DNA of 64,000 nucleotides from Fibrobacter succinogenes (GCA_902791475.1 CADAWC010000003.1:1-64000); one strand, 5' to 3'; counted from the first letter of the stretch, positions 44,607 to 53,542 are shown. The notes: generated from the sequence alone by a model not told the origin. Numbers and translations: made by a program.

Positions 44607-45512
44607 ATGAATTACAAACAGATCAATTTAAATGACTGGGAATTGCAAGGGGAAGGGGCTTTCGGAGAAAGTTACTTTTCTAAAACAGATTCGAGCATTA
44701 TGCTCAAGCTCATAAAACCAGAGGGGCGCAAGGAAGACATTATCGCAGAGTACGAAAATTCTAGAAAGATCGCTTCCGTCGGCTTTAAAACTCCTGCAGC
44801 AATCGAACTGGTTGAAGAAAGTCAATCGGGACGCCTTGGCATAATCTATGAGAAAGTGCAAGAAAAAATTTCGTTCACAAGGATGATTCACGACAATCCA
44901 AGTGACCTGCCCCGCATCGCAAAAATCCACGCCGAAGAAGCGAAAAAATTTCATGGCATAAACTGCGACCCAACCCAATTCTTGTGCTATAAAGAAACCA
45001 TACGCAAGGCCATTCCAAAGCTATTCACATTCAAGAAGTACAAAGATATCTTGAAGGCCGCTATAGAGCTAGTTCCTGACAGTCATGGTTGCCTACAGTA
45101 CGATTTCCAGCCTGGCAATATCGTACATTCAAACAAGACCGGTGAAAATTACTGGATAGACATGGGCGATTTCGGCTATGGGCATTACCTTTTTGATATA
45201 GCCTTTCTGTACATGTTTACCAACATTCTTTGTACCAAAAAGAGCGTGCAACAAATATTCCACATGACGGAACAACAGTTGCGCGATTACTGGGTAGAAT
45301 TCACAGCCGCATATTTTGGCAGGGCGATTCAACCAGACGAAATGTTCGGGAAAAAGATTCGGCTTCATTTAGCCATGGCTGTGACTATAAAATACCATAT
45401 GATTCCTGCTCCGGGACCAATAAAGTATATCATATTGAATATTATGCTTAGAAACGCCCTCAAGGGAATCACTCTGGAAAACGTCGCCGAAATAATGGCG
45501 GCGGAAGTTTAG
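44607..45512 (+). CDS. TIGR02172 family aminoglycoside phosphotransferase-like protein
   Basis: This 301-residue protein has the kinase-like fold of aminoglycoside/choline phosphotransferases. GEGAFGESYFSK near the start is a glycine-rich loop. LQYDFQPGNIV takes the place of the usual HGDxxxxN catalytic loop, with Asp and Asn kept and His changed to Gln. WIDMGDFGYGHYLFDIA matches the metal-binding DxD/DxG loop. TIGR02172 is a family of paralogues in Fibrobacter. The start at MNYKQINL is preferred over an upstream in-frame codon, which would add six hydrophobic residues. The substrate is unknown. Confidence 0.75.
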   Translation: MNYKQINLNDWELQGEGAFGESYFSKTDSSIMLKLIKPEGRKEDIIAEYENSRKIASVGFKTPAAIELVEESQSGRLGIIYEKVQEKISFTRMIHDNPSDLPRIAKIHAEEAKKFHGINCDPTQFLCYKETIRKAIPKLFTFKKYKDILKAAIELVPDSHGCLQYDFQPGNIVHSNKTGENYWIDMGDFGYGHYLFDIAFLYMFTNILCTKKSVQQIFHMTEQQLRDYWVEFTAAYFGRAIQPDEMFGKKIRLHLAMAVTIKYHMIPAPGPIKYIILNIMLRNALKGITLENVAEIMAAEV

Positions 45513-45515
45513 TTC

Positions 45516-47006
45516 CTAGAAAAATTCTTCGAAGGCTTTGGCATTAGCGTAAAGGTCTTTACCGCGCCAGTCAAAAAGTCCCGAACCCCACGCGCCGCCG
45601 ATAGTCGGTTCCCAGAAGAAAGAGCCAATCCAGCGGTTCATTTCGCGAACGGATTCACGAGTCTTTTGGCGGGATTTGTCAAAATTGTAGTGGTTATCGG
45701 AATCACCACCGTTGTATTCCGCAACGACAAATTCCAATTTTGAATACTTTGTCGTAATCGTATTGAACAAATTCTTCCACTTATCGGGTGTGCCGTCGCC
45801 GTATGCCGTGTAAGCGGAGAAGCCCATCACGTCAGCAGGGATTTTATAGTCATCAAAGATGACGCCCATCCACCATTTTACCGTTTCTGCCTGGCGGATA
45901 CGTTCAATGTGAAGCACCGTTTTCGTTGTCGGTGAGACTTCCTTGACCGCCTTGATGCCCGCATTGAAATACTTGGCGGCATTCGCCTTGCCCGCAGCGG
46001 TCCCCATGTCGCCATTGACGGAAGTTGCAGCCTTATCGACGCCATTACCCCAGCAGTCCGTTTTACTGTTTGGCTTATGTATCAAGATGCCAGGAGTCGT
46101 TTCATTGCCGACTTGCACCATGTCTGGCGTTGCCCCCGCATTCTTGAGAGCAAGCATCAAGTCCTTGGTGTATGCATAAACGGAATCCGCCATCGCATTG
46201 GCATTATTCACGTTACGCCAGCGTTCGGGGATAATCTGCTTGCCTGGATCCGCCCAGACATCGCTGTAATGGATATCAACGAGAAGCCCCATGCCCGCGG
46301 CCTTGACTTTCTTGGCAAAAGCAACAACGTGGTCTTTGTCACCATACGCTTCGGAATCATGACCGCAACCGCTTGCCGCATAGCCGTACTTTGCCTTGGG
46401 CGAAACAAACGTGCGCAAGCGAATGGAGTTGAATCCGTGATTTTTTAGAATCGTAAAAATATCGCTTTCTTTGCCATCGACATCGTAAAACTTTGTGTTA
46501 TTTCGTTCGTATTCCTGGACTTCGGAAATATCGGCGCCATTGTAAAAGTCAATTTTTATGGGTTGAGCGGAAGATGAACTGGGCGCTTGCGATGACGAGG
46601 ATTCTATTGCAGAGGAGGGTTGCGACGCATTAGAAGACGACGATGATTCAGCCACCGATGACTGAGCTTCGGACGAGGAGGAACTCTGCAACGTTTCAGA
46701 TGAAGTCGGTTCTACAGTAGACGATGTCGCCACGGAAGAGGAGGATTCTATTCCTGCCGACAAAGAAGTTTCCGAGGACGAGGAACCACTCACATCTTGA
46801 CTAGAAGACGATAAATTTTCAAAAGATGACGACGATTCTTGAGCCGAGGACTCCGGCACGCTCGATGAAGATTCTAACGATTCCTGCGCAGACGAAGAAC
46901 TTAAAGCATAAACAGGCGACGAAGCCGTATCGTCACCACAAGATTGCATTAGCAAAGCAACAGAAGCGCAAGACACGCACGCCGCAAGATTTTTCAAAAA
47001 CTTCAT
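45516..47006 (-). CDS. GH53 arabinogalactan endo-beta-1,4-galactanase lipoprotein
   Basis: This 496-residue enzyme hydrolyses beta-1,4-galactan side chains of pectin. A lipobox (LLMQSC) near residue 20 is followed by a Ser/Glu linker of about 120 residues. The GH53 barrel starts near IDFYNGADISEVQEYE. MVQVGNETTPGIL holds the acid/base Glu and FVVAEYNGGD the nucleophile Glu, both intact. NHGFNSIRLRTFVSPK is a further family block. It complements the pectin locus at 20.6-30 kb. AGAAGGGA precedes the ATG. Confidence 0.92.
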   Translation of the reverse strand: MKFLKNLAACVSCASVALLMQSCGDDTASSPVYALSSSSAQESLESSSSVPESSAQESSSSFENLSSSSQDVSGSSSSETSLSAGIESSSSVATSSTVEPTSSETLQSSSSSEAQSSVAESSSSSNASQPSSAIESSSSQAPSSSSAQPIKIDFYNGADISEVQEYERNNTKFYDVDGKESDIFTILKNHGFNSIRLRTFVSPKAKYGYAASGCGHDSEAYGDKDHVVAFAKKVKAAGMGLLVDIHYSDVWADPGKQIIPERWRNVNNANAMADSVYAYTKDLMLALKNAGATPDMVQVGNETTPGILIHKPNSKTDCWGNGVDKAATSVNGDMGTAAGKANAAKYFNAGIKAVKEVSPTTKTVLHIERIRQAETVKWWMGVIFDDYKIPADVMGFSAYTAYGDGTPDKWKNLFNTITTKYSKLEFVVAEYNGGDSDNHYNFDKSRQKTRESVREMNRWIGSFFWEPTIGGAWGSGLFDWRGKDLYANAKAFEEFF

Positions 47007-47028
47007 ACCAACCCAATCCCTTCTAAAA

Positions 47029-47058
47029 GGAGATTCCTGCTCGGAGGCAGGAATGACA
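47029..47058 (+). repeat. REP-like palindrome, ATGACA family
   Basis: GGAG, then ATTCCTGC/GCAGGAAT with the loop TCGGAG, then GACA. It is intergenic, upstream of the galactanase gene. Confidence 0.75.
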
Positions 47059-47165
47059 TTTTCACGCTATACATTCACAGGAATGACTCTATAAAAATAC
47101 ATTTTAATCACCATTCCTCAAAATTTTAAATTGTAAAATTCCCGCATAAAAATTAAATTTCTAGC

Positions 47166-48599
47166 ATGTTCAACGCGGATTTACTCACTTCGGCTAAAGT
47201 TCAGGATTTCATCAAGCTTGCAACCAAGAAAAAATTGGATGCATTGCAAGTTTCGACGCAGCTAGCCAAGGAATTCAGCAACGAAGAACGAGCCGCCATT
47301 ATGGACTATATGGCTCTCGTGCCAAAATTCCGCGAAAAATTCGGAATCGAGAATACAGCGTTCCTCCTTTGCGACAAACTAGCGCTGGAACAGAGCACCG
47401 CGCAAGATATTGGACGCTGGAAAGCCACGCTTTGGGAATGCGCACGCCAAGCAAACGACTCCGCAGACGAAAACACCAGCGAAAACAGCAACCGCAGAGG
47501 TTCCGCCCCCGTCGTACACGACCTTTGTTGCGGCATGGGTGGAGATTCGTTCTTTTTGCCGAAGGAATTGACTGCAATTGGCGTTGACCTCGACGAAAAC
47601 CGCCTTGCGATGTACCGCTACAACAGTTGCGTAATGCGAGGCGTTCCGCCAGAATCCAGCAACGCACACACCATCCTCGGGGATGTCCGCGAAGTCGCGG
47701 CGCACTCCAACGCAACATCAGACGCCCAACACGCCGATTATTTCACGATTGACCCTGCCCGCCGCGCGATTGAAGGCGAGAACCAGCGTGACCTGCGCAA
47801 CCTCACGCCCACATTCGAAGAAGTCATCGAAATTTCGAAGCACTACAAAGGCGGCATGGCAAAAATCCCGCCGGGCTACCCCATTTGCGAAATCCCGCAA
47901 GGCACAGAAATTCTGTACATCGGTTCTCGCACGGACTGCCGAGAATGCTTAGTGCTGTTCGGCGAACTCGCCCAAAATCCAGACCACGTGCGCGCTGTGA
48001 TGGTCGATAAAATAGGGAACGAAATCGCCAGCTGGACGTTCGCCCGCGACGAAAAACGCGAAGTCCGCAACGAAAGCGAACAATCGCAATACGACCACAA
48101 TTACGAACTCGAAGGGCGCGACCGCGTTTACCGCACATCGAGCAGCGAATCCGACTTGCCTCTTGGCGGGATTTCCAAGTTCATCGCGGAACCCGCACCA
48201 GTATTGCTCCGCAGCCACCTCTTTGGAGTGGTCGCCCTCGCGCACGACGAAACCACTCATCTGATTTCGCCGGGCATCGCTTACGTGACGAGCGAAAAAC
48301 CACTCCCCTCGCCCGCCTTCGCCAACTACGAGATTTTGGAATCGTCCGAGATTTCGACAGGCACCGTCCGCGCGATGCTCAAATCGCACGACATCGGAAA
48401 ACTCACTCTCAAGCTGCGAGGCGTCAAAGTTGACCCCGATCAAGAAATCAAACGCCTCAAGCCCAAAGGCAAAAACAGTGCAACGTTATTCTACACACGC
48501 CTCGACGGCGAGAAAATCGCGATACTCGCGAATCCTGTAAAGGAGATGTCCGCCTCCGCGGGCATGACAAGCGGCGGAGCCGCCCCTAAAAACCTATAA
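47166..48599 (+). CDS. THUMP-like class I methyltransferase
   Basis: This 477-residue protein has an N-terminal helical part and a SAM-binding Rossmann domain: DLCCGMGGDSFFLP (motif I) near 118-131, GVDLDENRLAMYRYN near 140 and DPARR near 190. The C-terminal part resembles the THUMP-like domain paired with such enzymes (LKLRGVKVDPDQEIKRL, GKNSATLFYTR). RNA modification is likely but the target is unknown. The last 20 codons, after LANPVKE, are made by a REP-like palindrome (48542-48569) and the sequence following it, and look foreign to the family. Confidence 0.78.
   Translation: MFNADLLTSAKVQDFIKLATKKKLDALQVSTQLAKEFSNEERAAIMDYMALVPKFREKFGIENTAFLLCDKLALEQSTAQDIGRWKATLWECARQANDSADENTSENSNRRGSAPVVHDLCCGMGGDSFFLPKELTAIGVDLDENRLAMYRYNSCVMRGVPPESSNAHTILGDVREVAAHSNATSDAQHADYFTIDPARRAIEGENQRDLRNLTPTFEEVIEISKHYKGGMAKIPPGYPICEIPQGTEILYIGSRTDCRECLVLFGELAQNPDHVRAVMVDKIGNEIASWTFARDEKREVRNESEQSQYDHNYELEGRDRVYRTSSSESDLPLGGISKFIAEPAPVLLRSHLFGVVALAHDETTHLISPGIAYVTSEKPLPSPAFANYEILESSEISTGTVRAMLKSHDIGKLTLKLRGVKVDPDQEIKRLKPKGKNSATLFYTRLDGEKIAILANPVKEMSASAGMTSGGAAPKNL
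48542..48569 (+). repeat. REP-like palindrome at the 3' end of the methyltransferase gene
   Basis: GGAG, then ATGTCCGC/GCGGGCAT (one G-T pair) with a four-base loop, then GACA. It encodes the C-terminal EMSASAGMT. Confidence 0.75.
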
Positions 48600-48614
48600 C
48601 CTACAACCTATACT

Positions 48615-49292
48615 ATGTCCGTTAAACTTGAAGAATCTTGGCTAAAACTGCTCGCCGACCAGTTCGAACAGCCGTATTTTAAACAAATCAAGGCAAAACT
48701 TTTGCAGGAACACGCGGAACATCACGTGGTGTATCCCCCCGGACCGCAAATTTTTGCAGCACTCGACTATTGCCCTGTCGATAAAGTCAAGGCCGTCATC
48801 ATCGGACAAGACCCGTACCACAATCCGGGTCAAGCTCACGGGCTTTGCTTCTCGGTGCCGTTTGGAATTGAGCCGCCGCCATCCCTCGTGAACATTTTCC
48901 AGGAACTGCACGACGACCTCGGCATCACACCGCCACCACATGGCAATTTGGAAGGTTGGGCCCACCAGGGAATTTTGCTTTTGAACGCATCGCTCACGGT
49001 GCGCGCCCACATGGCGGCAAGTCACGCAGGCATTGGCTGGCAACAGTTCACGGACACGATTATCCAGCGACTTTCGCAAGTCCGCGAAAACCTCGTCTTT
49101 TTGCTTTGGGGCAGTTTCGCCATCAAAAAGCAAGTGCTCATCGCGCCCAATCGCGGCCACCTGATTCTTACCGCTCCGCACCCGAGTCCGCTCTCGGCTT
49201 ATCGCGGATTCTTCGGCTGCAAGCACTTCAGCAAGGCTAATAACTATCTTATCAGCAAGGGGCTCGAACCCATCGACTGGAGCATAAAATAG
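48615..49292 (+). CDS. ung: Uracil-DNA glycosylase (family 1)
   Basis: This 225-residue repair enzyme excises uracil from DNA. GQDPYHNPGQA (catalytic Asp66, His69) and HPSPLSAYRGFFGCKHFSKAN (His189) are the two signature blocks and are intact. PPPSLVNIFQEL is the Pro-rich loop. Length is normal for bacterial Ung. It begins 15 bases after the methyltransferase stop and may be co-transcribed. Confidence 0.97.
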   Translation: MSVKLEESWLKLLADQFEQPYFKQIKAKLLQEHAEHHVVYPPGPQIFAALDYCPVDKVKAVIIGQDPYHNPGQAHGLCFSVPFGIEPPPSLVNIFQELHDDLGITPPPHGNLEGWAHQGILLLNASLTVRAHMAASHAGIGWQQFTDTIIQRLSQVRENLVFLLWGSFAIKKQVLIAPNRGHLILTAPHPSPLSAYRGFFGCKHFSKANNYLISKGLEPIDWSIK

Positions 49293-49325
49293 ACGAGTGA
49301 ACGCCGCAAGCGGCTACAGACGAGA
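49292..49325 (+). repeat. GACGAG repeat with hairpin cassette
   Basis: GACGAGTGAAC, hairpin GCCGC/GCGGC with loop AA, then TACAGACGAGAG. It has the same frame as 3038-3068 with a different hairpin. Confidence 0.6.
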
Positions 49326-49345
49326 GAATTTAGTAGGAGAATCAT

Positions 49346-50482
49346 ATGGCAAAGAACAGCAATGAAGAAAAGCACAACGAAGAGAACCGCAATAAGGTCA
49401 TCGTCAGAACTAGCGTTGTCGGGATTGTCACCAACGTCATTCTCGCGAGCGTCAAGGCGGTTATCGGCCTTATGGCAAACTCCATTGCCGTCGTTCTCGA
49501 TGCCGTGAACAACCTCTCGGACGCACTCTCGTCCATCATCACAATTGTCGGCAACAAGCTCTCGCGAAAATTGCCCAACGAAAAGCACCCGCTCGGTTAC
49601 GGTCGCATTGAATACCTGACCGCCATGGTCATCGCTTCCATCGTGATTTACGCGGGCATCACCTCTTGCGTGGAATCCGTCAAGAAAATCATCCATCCCG
49701 AAGAAGCCGACTACTCCACCGTTTCGCTCATCATCATTGCCATCGCCGTGGTCGTGAAAGTCGTCCTCGGGCGTTACGTGAAATCGCAAGGCGAACGCGT
49801 GAATTCCGGTTCGCTTATCGCCTCCGGCTCCGACGCGCTCTTCGACGCCATCCTCTCCCTTTCCGTTCTCGCCTCGGCACTCATCTTCATTTTCACGGGT
49901 CTCTCGCTCGAAGCATACGTCGGCGTTCTGATTTCCATATTCATCGTCAAAGCTGGCTTTGAAATGTTGAAGGACACCGTGAGCGACTTGCTCGGCAAGA
50001 AAAACGACAACGAACTCACCAAGCAGATCAAGAGCCTCATCCGCAGCGAAGAAGGCGTCCACGGAGCATACGATCTCGTCATCAACGATTACGGTCCCGA
50101 AAAGAAACTCGCCTCCGTGCACGTAGAACTCCCCGACACCATGACTGTCGCCGACCTGGATTCTCTCACGCGCAAAATCGAAAAGAAAGTCTATCGCGAA
50201 ACAGGCGTCATCCTCACCGCCATCGGCGTTTACTCTTACAATACCAAGGACGACGAAGCCTCCAAAATTCGCGACACAATTTCAAACAAAGTCAAGTCAC
50301 ACGATTGGGCGCTCCAGATGCATGGTTTTTACGTGGACATCGAAGCCAAGGAAATGCGCTTTGACGTGGTCATCAAATTCGGCGTGAACGCCCAGAAAGC
50401 CCTCGATACCATCAAGAGCGAAGTTGCGCAACTCTACCCCGACTACAAGATTCAAGTTTCACCCGACATCGATTTGGGTTAA
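49346..50482 (+). CDS. Cation diffusion facilitator transporter
   Basis: This 378-residue inner-membrane exporter of divalent metal cations has about six hydrophobic segments between residues 20 and 220. The metal-site helices carry DAVNNLSDALSS (near 49-60) and SGSDALFDA (near 160-168). These DxxN(N)xxD and DxxxD patterns are closer to the manganese/iron-type members than to zinc-type HxxxD. A cytosolic alpha/beta domain (about 220-300) and an extra C-terminal domain follow. AGGAGAATCAT precedes the ATG. The metal is not certain. Confidence 0.9.
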   Translation: MAKNSNEEKHNEENRNKVIVRTSVVGIVTNVILASVKAVIGLMANSIAVVLDAVNNLSDALSSIITIVGNKLSRKLPNEKHPLGYGRIEYLTAMVIASIVIYAGITSCVESVKKIIHPEEADYSTVSLIIIAIAVVVKVVLGRYVKSQGERVNSGSLIASGSDALFDAILSLSVLASALIFIFTGLSLEAYVGVLISIFIVKAGFEMLKDTVSDLLGKKNDNELTKQIKSLIRSEEGVHGAYDLVINDYGPEKKLASVHVELPDTMTVADLDSLTRKIEKKVYRETGVILTAIGVYSYNTKDDEASKIRDTISNKVKSHDWALQMHGFYVDIEAKEMRFDVVIKFGVNAQKALDTIKSEVAQLYPDYKIQVSPDIDLG

Positions 50483-50532
50483 TGAGATTATAGACGAGAG
50501 ACGAGAGACGAGAGAAATACTATATTTGCGGC

Positions 50533-50859
50533 ATGACTCACAAGAACTCATTGGCACGTGTCGTCCTCTTTATTTTTGTCGGCCTCATTTTAGGCGGCAT
50601 CATGAGCGAAGCTCTCGGAGCTTTGTTTGGCGAACTCGGAGTCCTCTTGAACGCCGGTGGATACGATAACAGCGTTCACCACATTTTTACTGCGGCTGCC
50701 GATTACAGTATCGGTTTTTCTGGCGATACCCCGCAGCCCGTCGTCATTGATTTGTACCTCGTCAAATTTGCGCTTGGTTTTGGCTTCAAGGTGAATGCCC
50801 TAAGTGCAGTTGGCATGGGTTTAGCTCTTTACATCATGAAATGGTCCGGAGAAAGATAA
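50533..50859 (+). CDS. DUF4321 family small membrane protein
   Basis: This 108-residue protein has two hydrophobic segments (about 8-28 and 78-103) with GGIMSEALGALFGELGVLLN between them and FALGFGFKVNALSAVGMGLA at the end, as in DUF4321 proteins. The function of the family is unknown. Its stop overlaps the gatA start by one base (TAATG), so the two are probably translated together. A GACGAGAGA tract precedes it. Confidence 0.75.
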   Translation: MTHKNSLARVVLFIFVGLILGGIMSEALGALFGELGVLLNAGGYDNSVHHIFTAAADYSIGFSGDTPQPVVIDLYLVKFALGFGFKVNALSAVGMGLALYIMKWSGER

Positions 50860-52277
50860 TGCAGACTATTCAGGAACTTCAGGCTCAACTTGCTAACGGC
50901 AGTACCACTGCCGAAAAGCTCGCTCAGGCTTCCCTCGAAAAAATTGAATCTACAAAGAATTTGAACGCCTATATCTCGGTGCTGAACGACCGCGCTCTCG
51001 AACGCGCTAAGGAAAGCGACAAGCGCCGCGCCGAAGGCAAGTCTCTGGGCGCCCTCGATGGCATCCCGGTCGCCGTGAAGGACAACATGTGCTTGACCGG
51101 CACCCGCACTACAGCCGCCTCCAAGATTCTCGATAACTTTGTTGCCCCCTACACTGCAACAGCACTTGAAAAACTCGAAGCCGCAGGCGCCATCATCGTC
51201 GGCAAGACGAACATGGACGAATTCGCCATGGGTTCCAGCAACGAAACCTCTTACTACGGCCCGGTCAAGAATCCGCTCGACGAATCCCGCGTTCCGGGTG
51301 GTTCCTCGGGTGGTTCCGCAGTCGCCGTTGCCTCAGGCACGGTTCCTTGCGCTCTCGGTTCCGACACGGGTGGATCTATCCGCCAGCCGGCAGCCTGCAC
51401 GGGCGTTGTCGGTTTAAAGCCGACCTACGGCCGCGTTTCCCGTTACGGTCTTCTCGCCTACGCAAGCTCACTCGACCAGATTGGTCCGTTCGGTGCAACC
51501 GTTCGCGATTGCGCAACTCTCCTTGGTGCGATTTGTGGCATTGACCCGCACGACAACACCACCAGCAATCGCCCGACCGAAGACTTTACCGCAAAGCTCG
51601 GCACTGGCGTTAAGGGCAAGGTCATTGGCGTTCCGAAGGAATACTTTGGCGAAGGCCTCGATGCAGAATGCAAGGCCACCATCGAAAACATGCTTAAGAA
51701 GATGGAAGCTGAAGGCGCCACGATCAAGGAAGTGAGCCTCCCGCACATCAGCTACGCTGTGTCCAGCTACTACATCATTGCAACGGCAGAAGCAAGCTCC
51801 AACCTCAGCCGCTACGACGGCGTGCGTTACGGCTACCGCAGCCCCGAAGCCAAGAAGCTCTTCGACCTTTACGCCAAGTCCCGCAGCGAAGGATTCGGCA
51901 AGGAAGTGCAGCGCCGCATCCTCCTCGGAAGCTACGTTCTCTCCGCCGGTTTCTATGACGCTTACTACGTGCAGGCCCAGAAGGTCCGCCGTCTCATCAC
52001 GGACGACTTCACCGAAGCGTTCAAGACTTGCGACGTGATTGCGAGCCCGACGATGCCGGGTCTCCCGCTCAAGTGCGGCATGAACGAATCCGATCCGATG
52101 GCAGTTTACCTCTCCGACATCTATACCGTCAGCTTGAACCTCGCCGGCCTCCCGGGCGTGAGCGTTCCGTGCGGTATGGCAGGCGGACTCCCGGTTGGCC
52201 TCCAGTGGATTGGCAAGCCGTTCCAGGAAGCAGACTTGCTCGCAGTTGCCGAAGCAACCGAGCGTTTGAACAAGTAA
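50859..52277 (+). CDS. gatA: Asp-tRNA(Asn)/Glu-tRNA(Gln) amidotransferase subunit A
   Basis: This 472-residue amidase supplies ammonia for converting mischarged Glu-tRNA(Gln) and Asp-tRNA(Asn). The Ser-cisSer-Lys triad is complete: Lys74 in GIPVAVKDN, Ser149 in VPGGSSGGSA and Ser173 in GSDTGGSIRQPA. The start is the ATG overlapping the DUF4321 stop, not the upstream in-frame codon. Two hairpins follow the stop. gatB and gatC are not in the window. A tRNA-Gln is encoded at 62.4 kb. Confidence 0.95.
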   Translation: MQTIQELQAQLANGSTTAEKLAQASLEKIESTKNLNAYISVLNDRALERAKESDKRRAEGKSLGALDGIPVAVKDNMCLTGTRTTAASKILDNFVAPYTATALEKLEAAGAIIVGKTNMDEFAMGSSNETSYYGPVKNPLDESRVPGGSSGGSAVAVASGTVPCALGSDTGGSIRQPAACTGVVGLKPTYGRVSRYGLLAYASSLDQIGPFGATVRDCATLLGAICGIDPHDNTTSNRPTEDFTAKLGTGVKGKVIGVPKEYFGEGLDAECKATIENMLKKMEAEGATIKEVSLPHISYAVSSYYIIATAEASSNLSRYDGVRYGYRSPEAKKLFDLYAKSRSEGFGKEVQRRILLGSYVLSAGFYDAYYVQAQKVRRLITDDFTEAFKTCDVIASPTMPGLPLKCGMNESDPMAVYLSDIYTVSLNLAGLPGVSVPCGMAGGLPVGLQWIGKPFQEADLLAVAEATERLNK

Positions 52278-52283
52278 AAAAAG

Positions 52284-52302
52284 CGCGGCTTTAAAAGCCG
52301 CG
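52284..52302 (+). terminator. Hairpin after gatA
   Basis: CGCGGCTT/AAGCCGCG with a three-base loop, seven bases beyond the stop. The T tract is poor, so it may work together with the next hairpin. Confidence 0.55.
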
Positions 52303-52330
52303 ACTCTCATTAATTCTTGCTGAACGCAAA

Positions 52331-52358
52331 AAAACGACGCCCATCAAGGCGCCGTTTT
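52331..52358. terminator. Bidirectional terminator between gatA and the expansin gene
   Basis: AAAACG(A)CGCC pairs with GGCG(C)CGTTTT around CATCAA, with A and T runs on both sides. It serves the convergent gatA and expansin genes. Confidence 0.75.
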
Positions 52359-52364
52359 TTGTAT

Positions 52365-52399
52365 GGATCCTATCGGCCCGTTGGGCCTCCAGGATGACA
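52365..52399 (+). repeat. REP-like palindrome, ATGACA family
   Basis: Nested ATCCT/AGGAT and GGCCC/GGGCC stems with GATGACA at the end. It pairs with 18672-18706 as a covarying copy. Confidence 0.75.
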
Positions 52400-52412
52400 T
52401 TAAAAGATTCCA

Positions 52413-53492
52413 TTATTTACGGTGTTCGTACAGATAAAGGTTCGCTTCCGGCACCGCCAAATCAGAACCTTTTAAAATCCATTCGTCATCGGTACCGCTA
52501 CGATAAGTGACGACTACACTGTAACTTTTTTCTGATTGCAGAACTTCCTTCGGAACAGTCCAGAAGTTTTCCGTCCCGACGACAAATTCAAGCGGATAAG
52601 TCTTGTCGCCATCTACCTCGTTGAACACGATTTTGCGGACAGCATCTTTCGGGTTACGAACCTGAATAATGCTCCAGTACGTGCTAGCGCCTTCCTTAAC
52701 CCAGATGGATGTGGAATCGCCCCACACGCCTTCGACTCCTTCGCAGCTCACAAATTCCCATTCGCCATAATAGCGGCCGACCTGGATTCCCATGATGTCG
52801 CTAGCAGGGGCTCCGCCCAAATCCACACCGCAGTTTGCATCCGGGCAACGGTCCGTAATGCGCACGGTCACCTCTTTCCAGCCATCCGGCGTCTTCGCCT
52901 TCACGTGAACGCAGCCGCCACATGCCATGCCACCATCCCACGGGCCCTTATCATCCCCCGGAGAAACATTCACATGGATTGCCGCATAATACTGAATATT
53001 CGTCTGTCCATAATTGCAGGCGCCGCCAAGGCTCGTTTCTTTCGCAGTGATGCTGCCATAAGTCGTCACGGAACCTTTACCGCCGTTCTCGACAAGCACA
53101 GGGTCTGCCGCCGTATAGCTATCGCAGTTCGTGCAAACACCGCTATCCGACGAACCGGCAGACGACAGTGTGGACGACGAAGACAAGGATTGCACGGACT
53201 TTTCAGAACTGCTGGAAGATTCCGGGACCTTTTCCGATGACGAATCTGCGGAACTGGAACTCGGCGCGGATTTTGCGGAACTGCTCGAATTCTTTGCAGA
53301 ACTCGACAAAGCCACAGAACAGCTAGACTGTTCCTCAATCGAGGACACGGATGACGAAGATTCCTCGCCCACAGCCGCCGGCGAACCTTCCGATGAATCG
53401 CCGCACGCCACAAGCGCAAACGGCACCGCAAGCAAACCAGCGAGCAATGAAGCCATAACAGCAATCGAAGCAAAACGATCATTCAACTTCAT
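52413..53492 (-). CDS. Expansin-like lipoprotein (double-psi barrel plus CBM63-like)
   Basis: This 359-residue surface lipoprotein probably loosens plant cell walls without hydrolysis, as known for bacterial EXLX expansins. A lipobox (ALVAC) near residue 30 precedes a Ser/Glu linker to about 125. Domain 1 (about 130-255) has the double-psi barrel pattern with CGGCVHVKAK, VRITDRCPDANCGVDLG and DIMGIQVGRYYGEWEFVSC. Domain 2 (about 265-355) has the beta-sandwich look of CBM63 with YWSIIQVRNPKDAVRKI. The start is set six codons inside the longest frame, before the signal peptide. Confidence 0.82.
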   Translation of the reverse strand: MKLNDRFASIAVMASLLAGLLAVPFALVACGDSSEGSPAAVGEESSSSVSSIEEQSSCSVALSSSAKNSSSSAKSAPSSSSADSSSEKVPESSSSSEKSVQSLSSSSTLSSAGSSDSGVCTNCDSYTAADPVLVENGGKGSVTTYGSITAKETSLGGACNYGQTNIQYYAAIHVNVSPGDDKGPWDGGMACGGCVHVKAKTPDGWKEVTVRITDRCPDANCGVDLGGAPASDIMGIQVGRYYGEWEFVSCEGVEGVWGDSTSIWVKEGASTYWSIIQVRNPKDAVRKIVFNEVDGDKTYPLEFVVGTENFWTVPKEVLQSEKSYSVVVTYRSGTDDEWILKGSDLAVPEANLYLYEHRK

Positions 53493-53512
53493 AACACTAA
53501 TATATATCAAAA

Positions 53513-53536
53513 AACGCAGCCTAGAAAAGCTGCGTT
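53513..53536 (-). terminator. Terminator after the hypothetical lipoprotein gene
   Basis: AACGCAGC/GCTGCGTT with an eight-base loop. On the minus strand it is followed by TTTTTT, seven bases beyond the stop. Confidence 0.75.
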
Positions 53537-53542
53537 CCTTAT

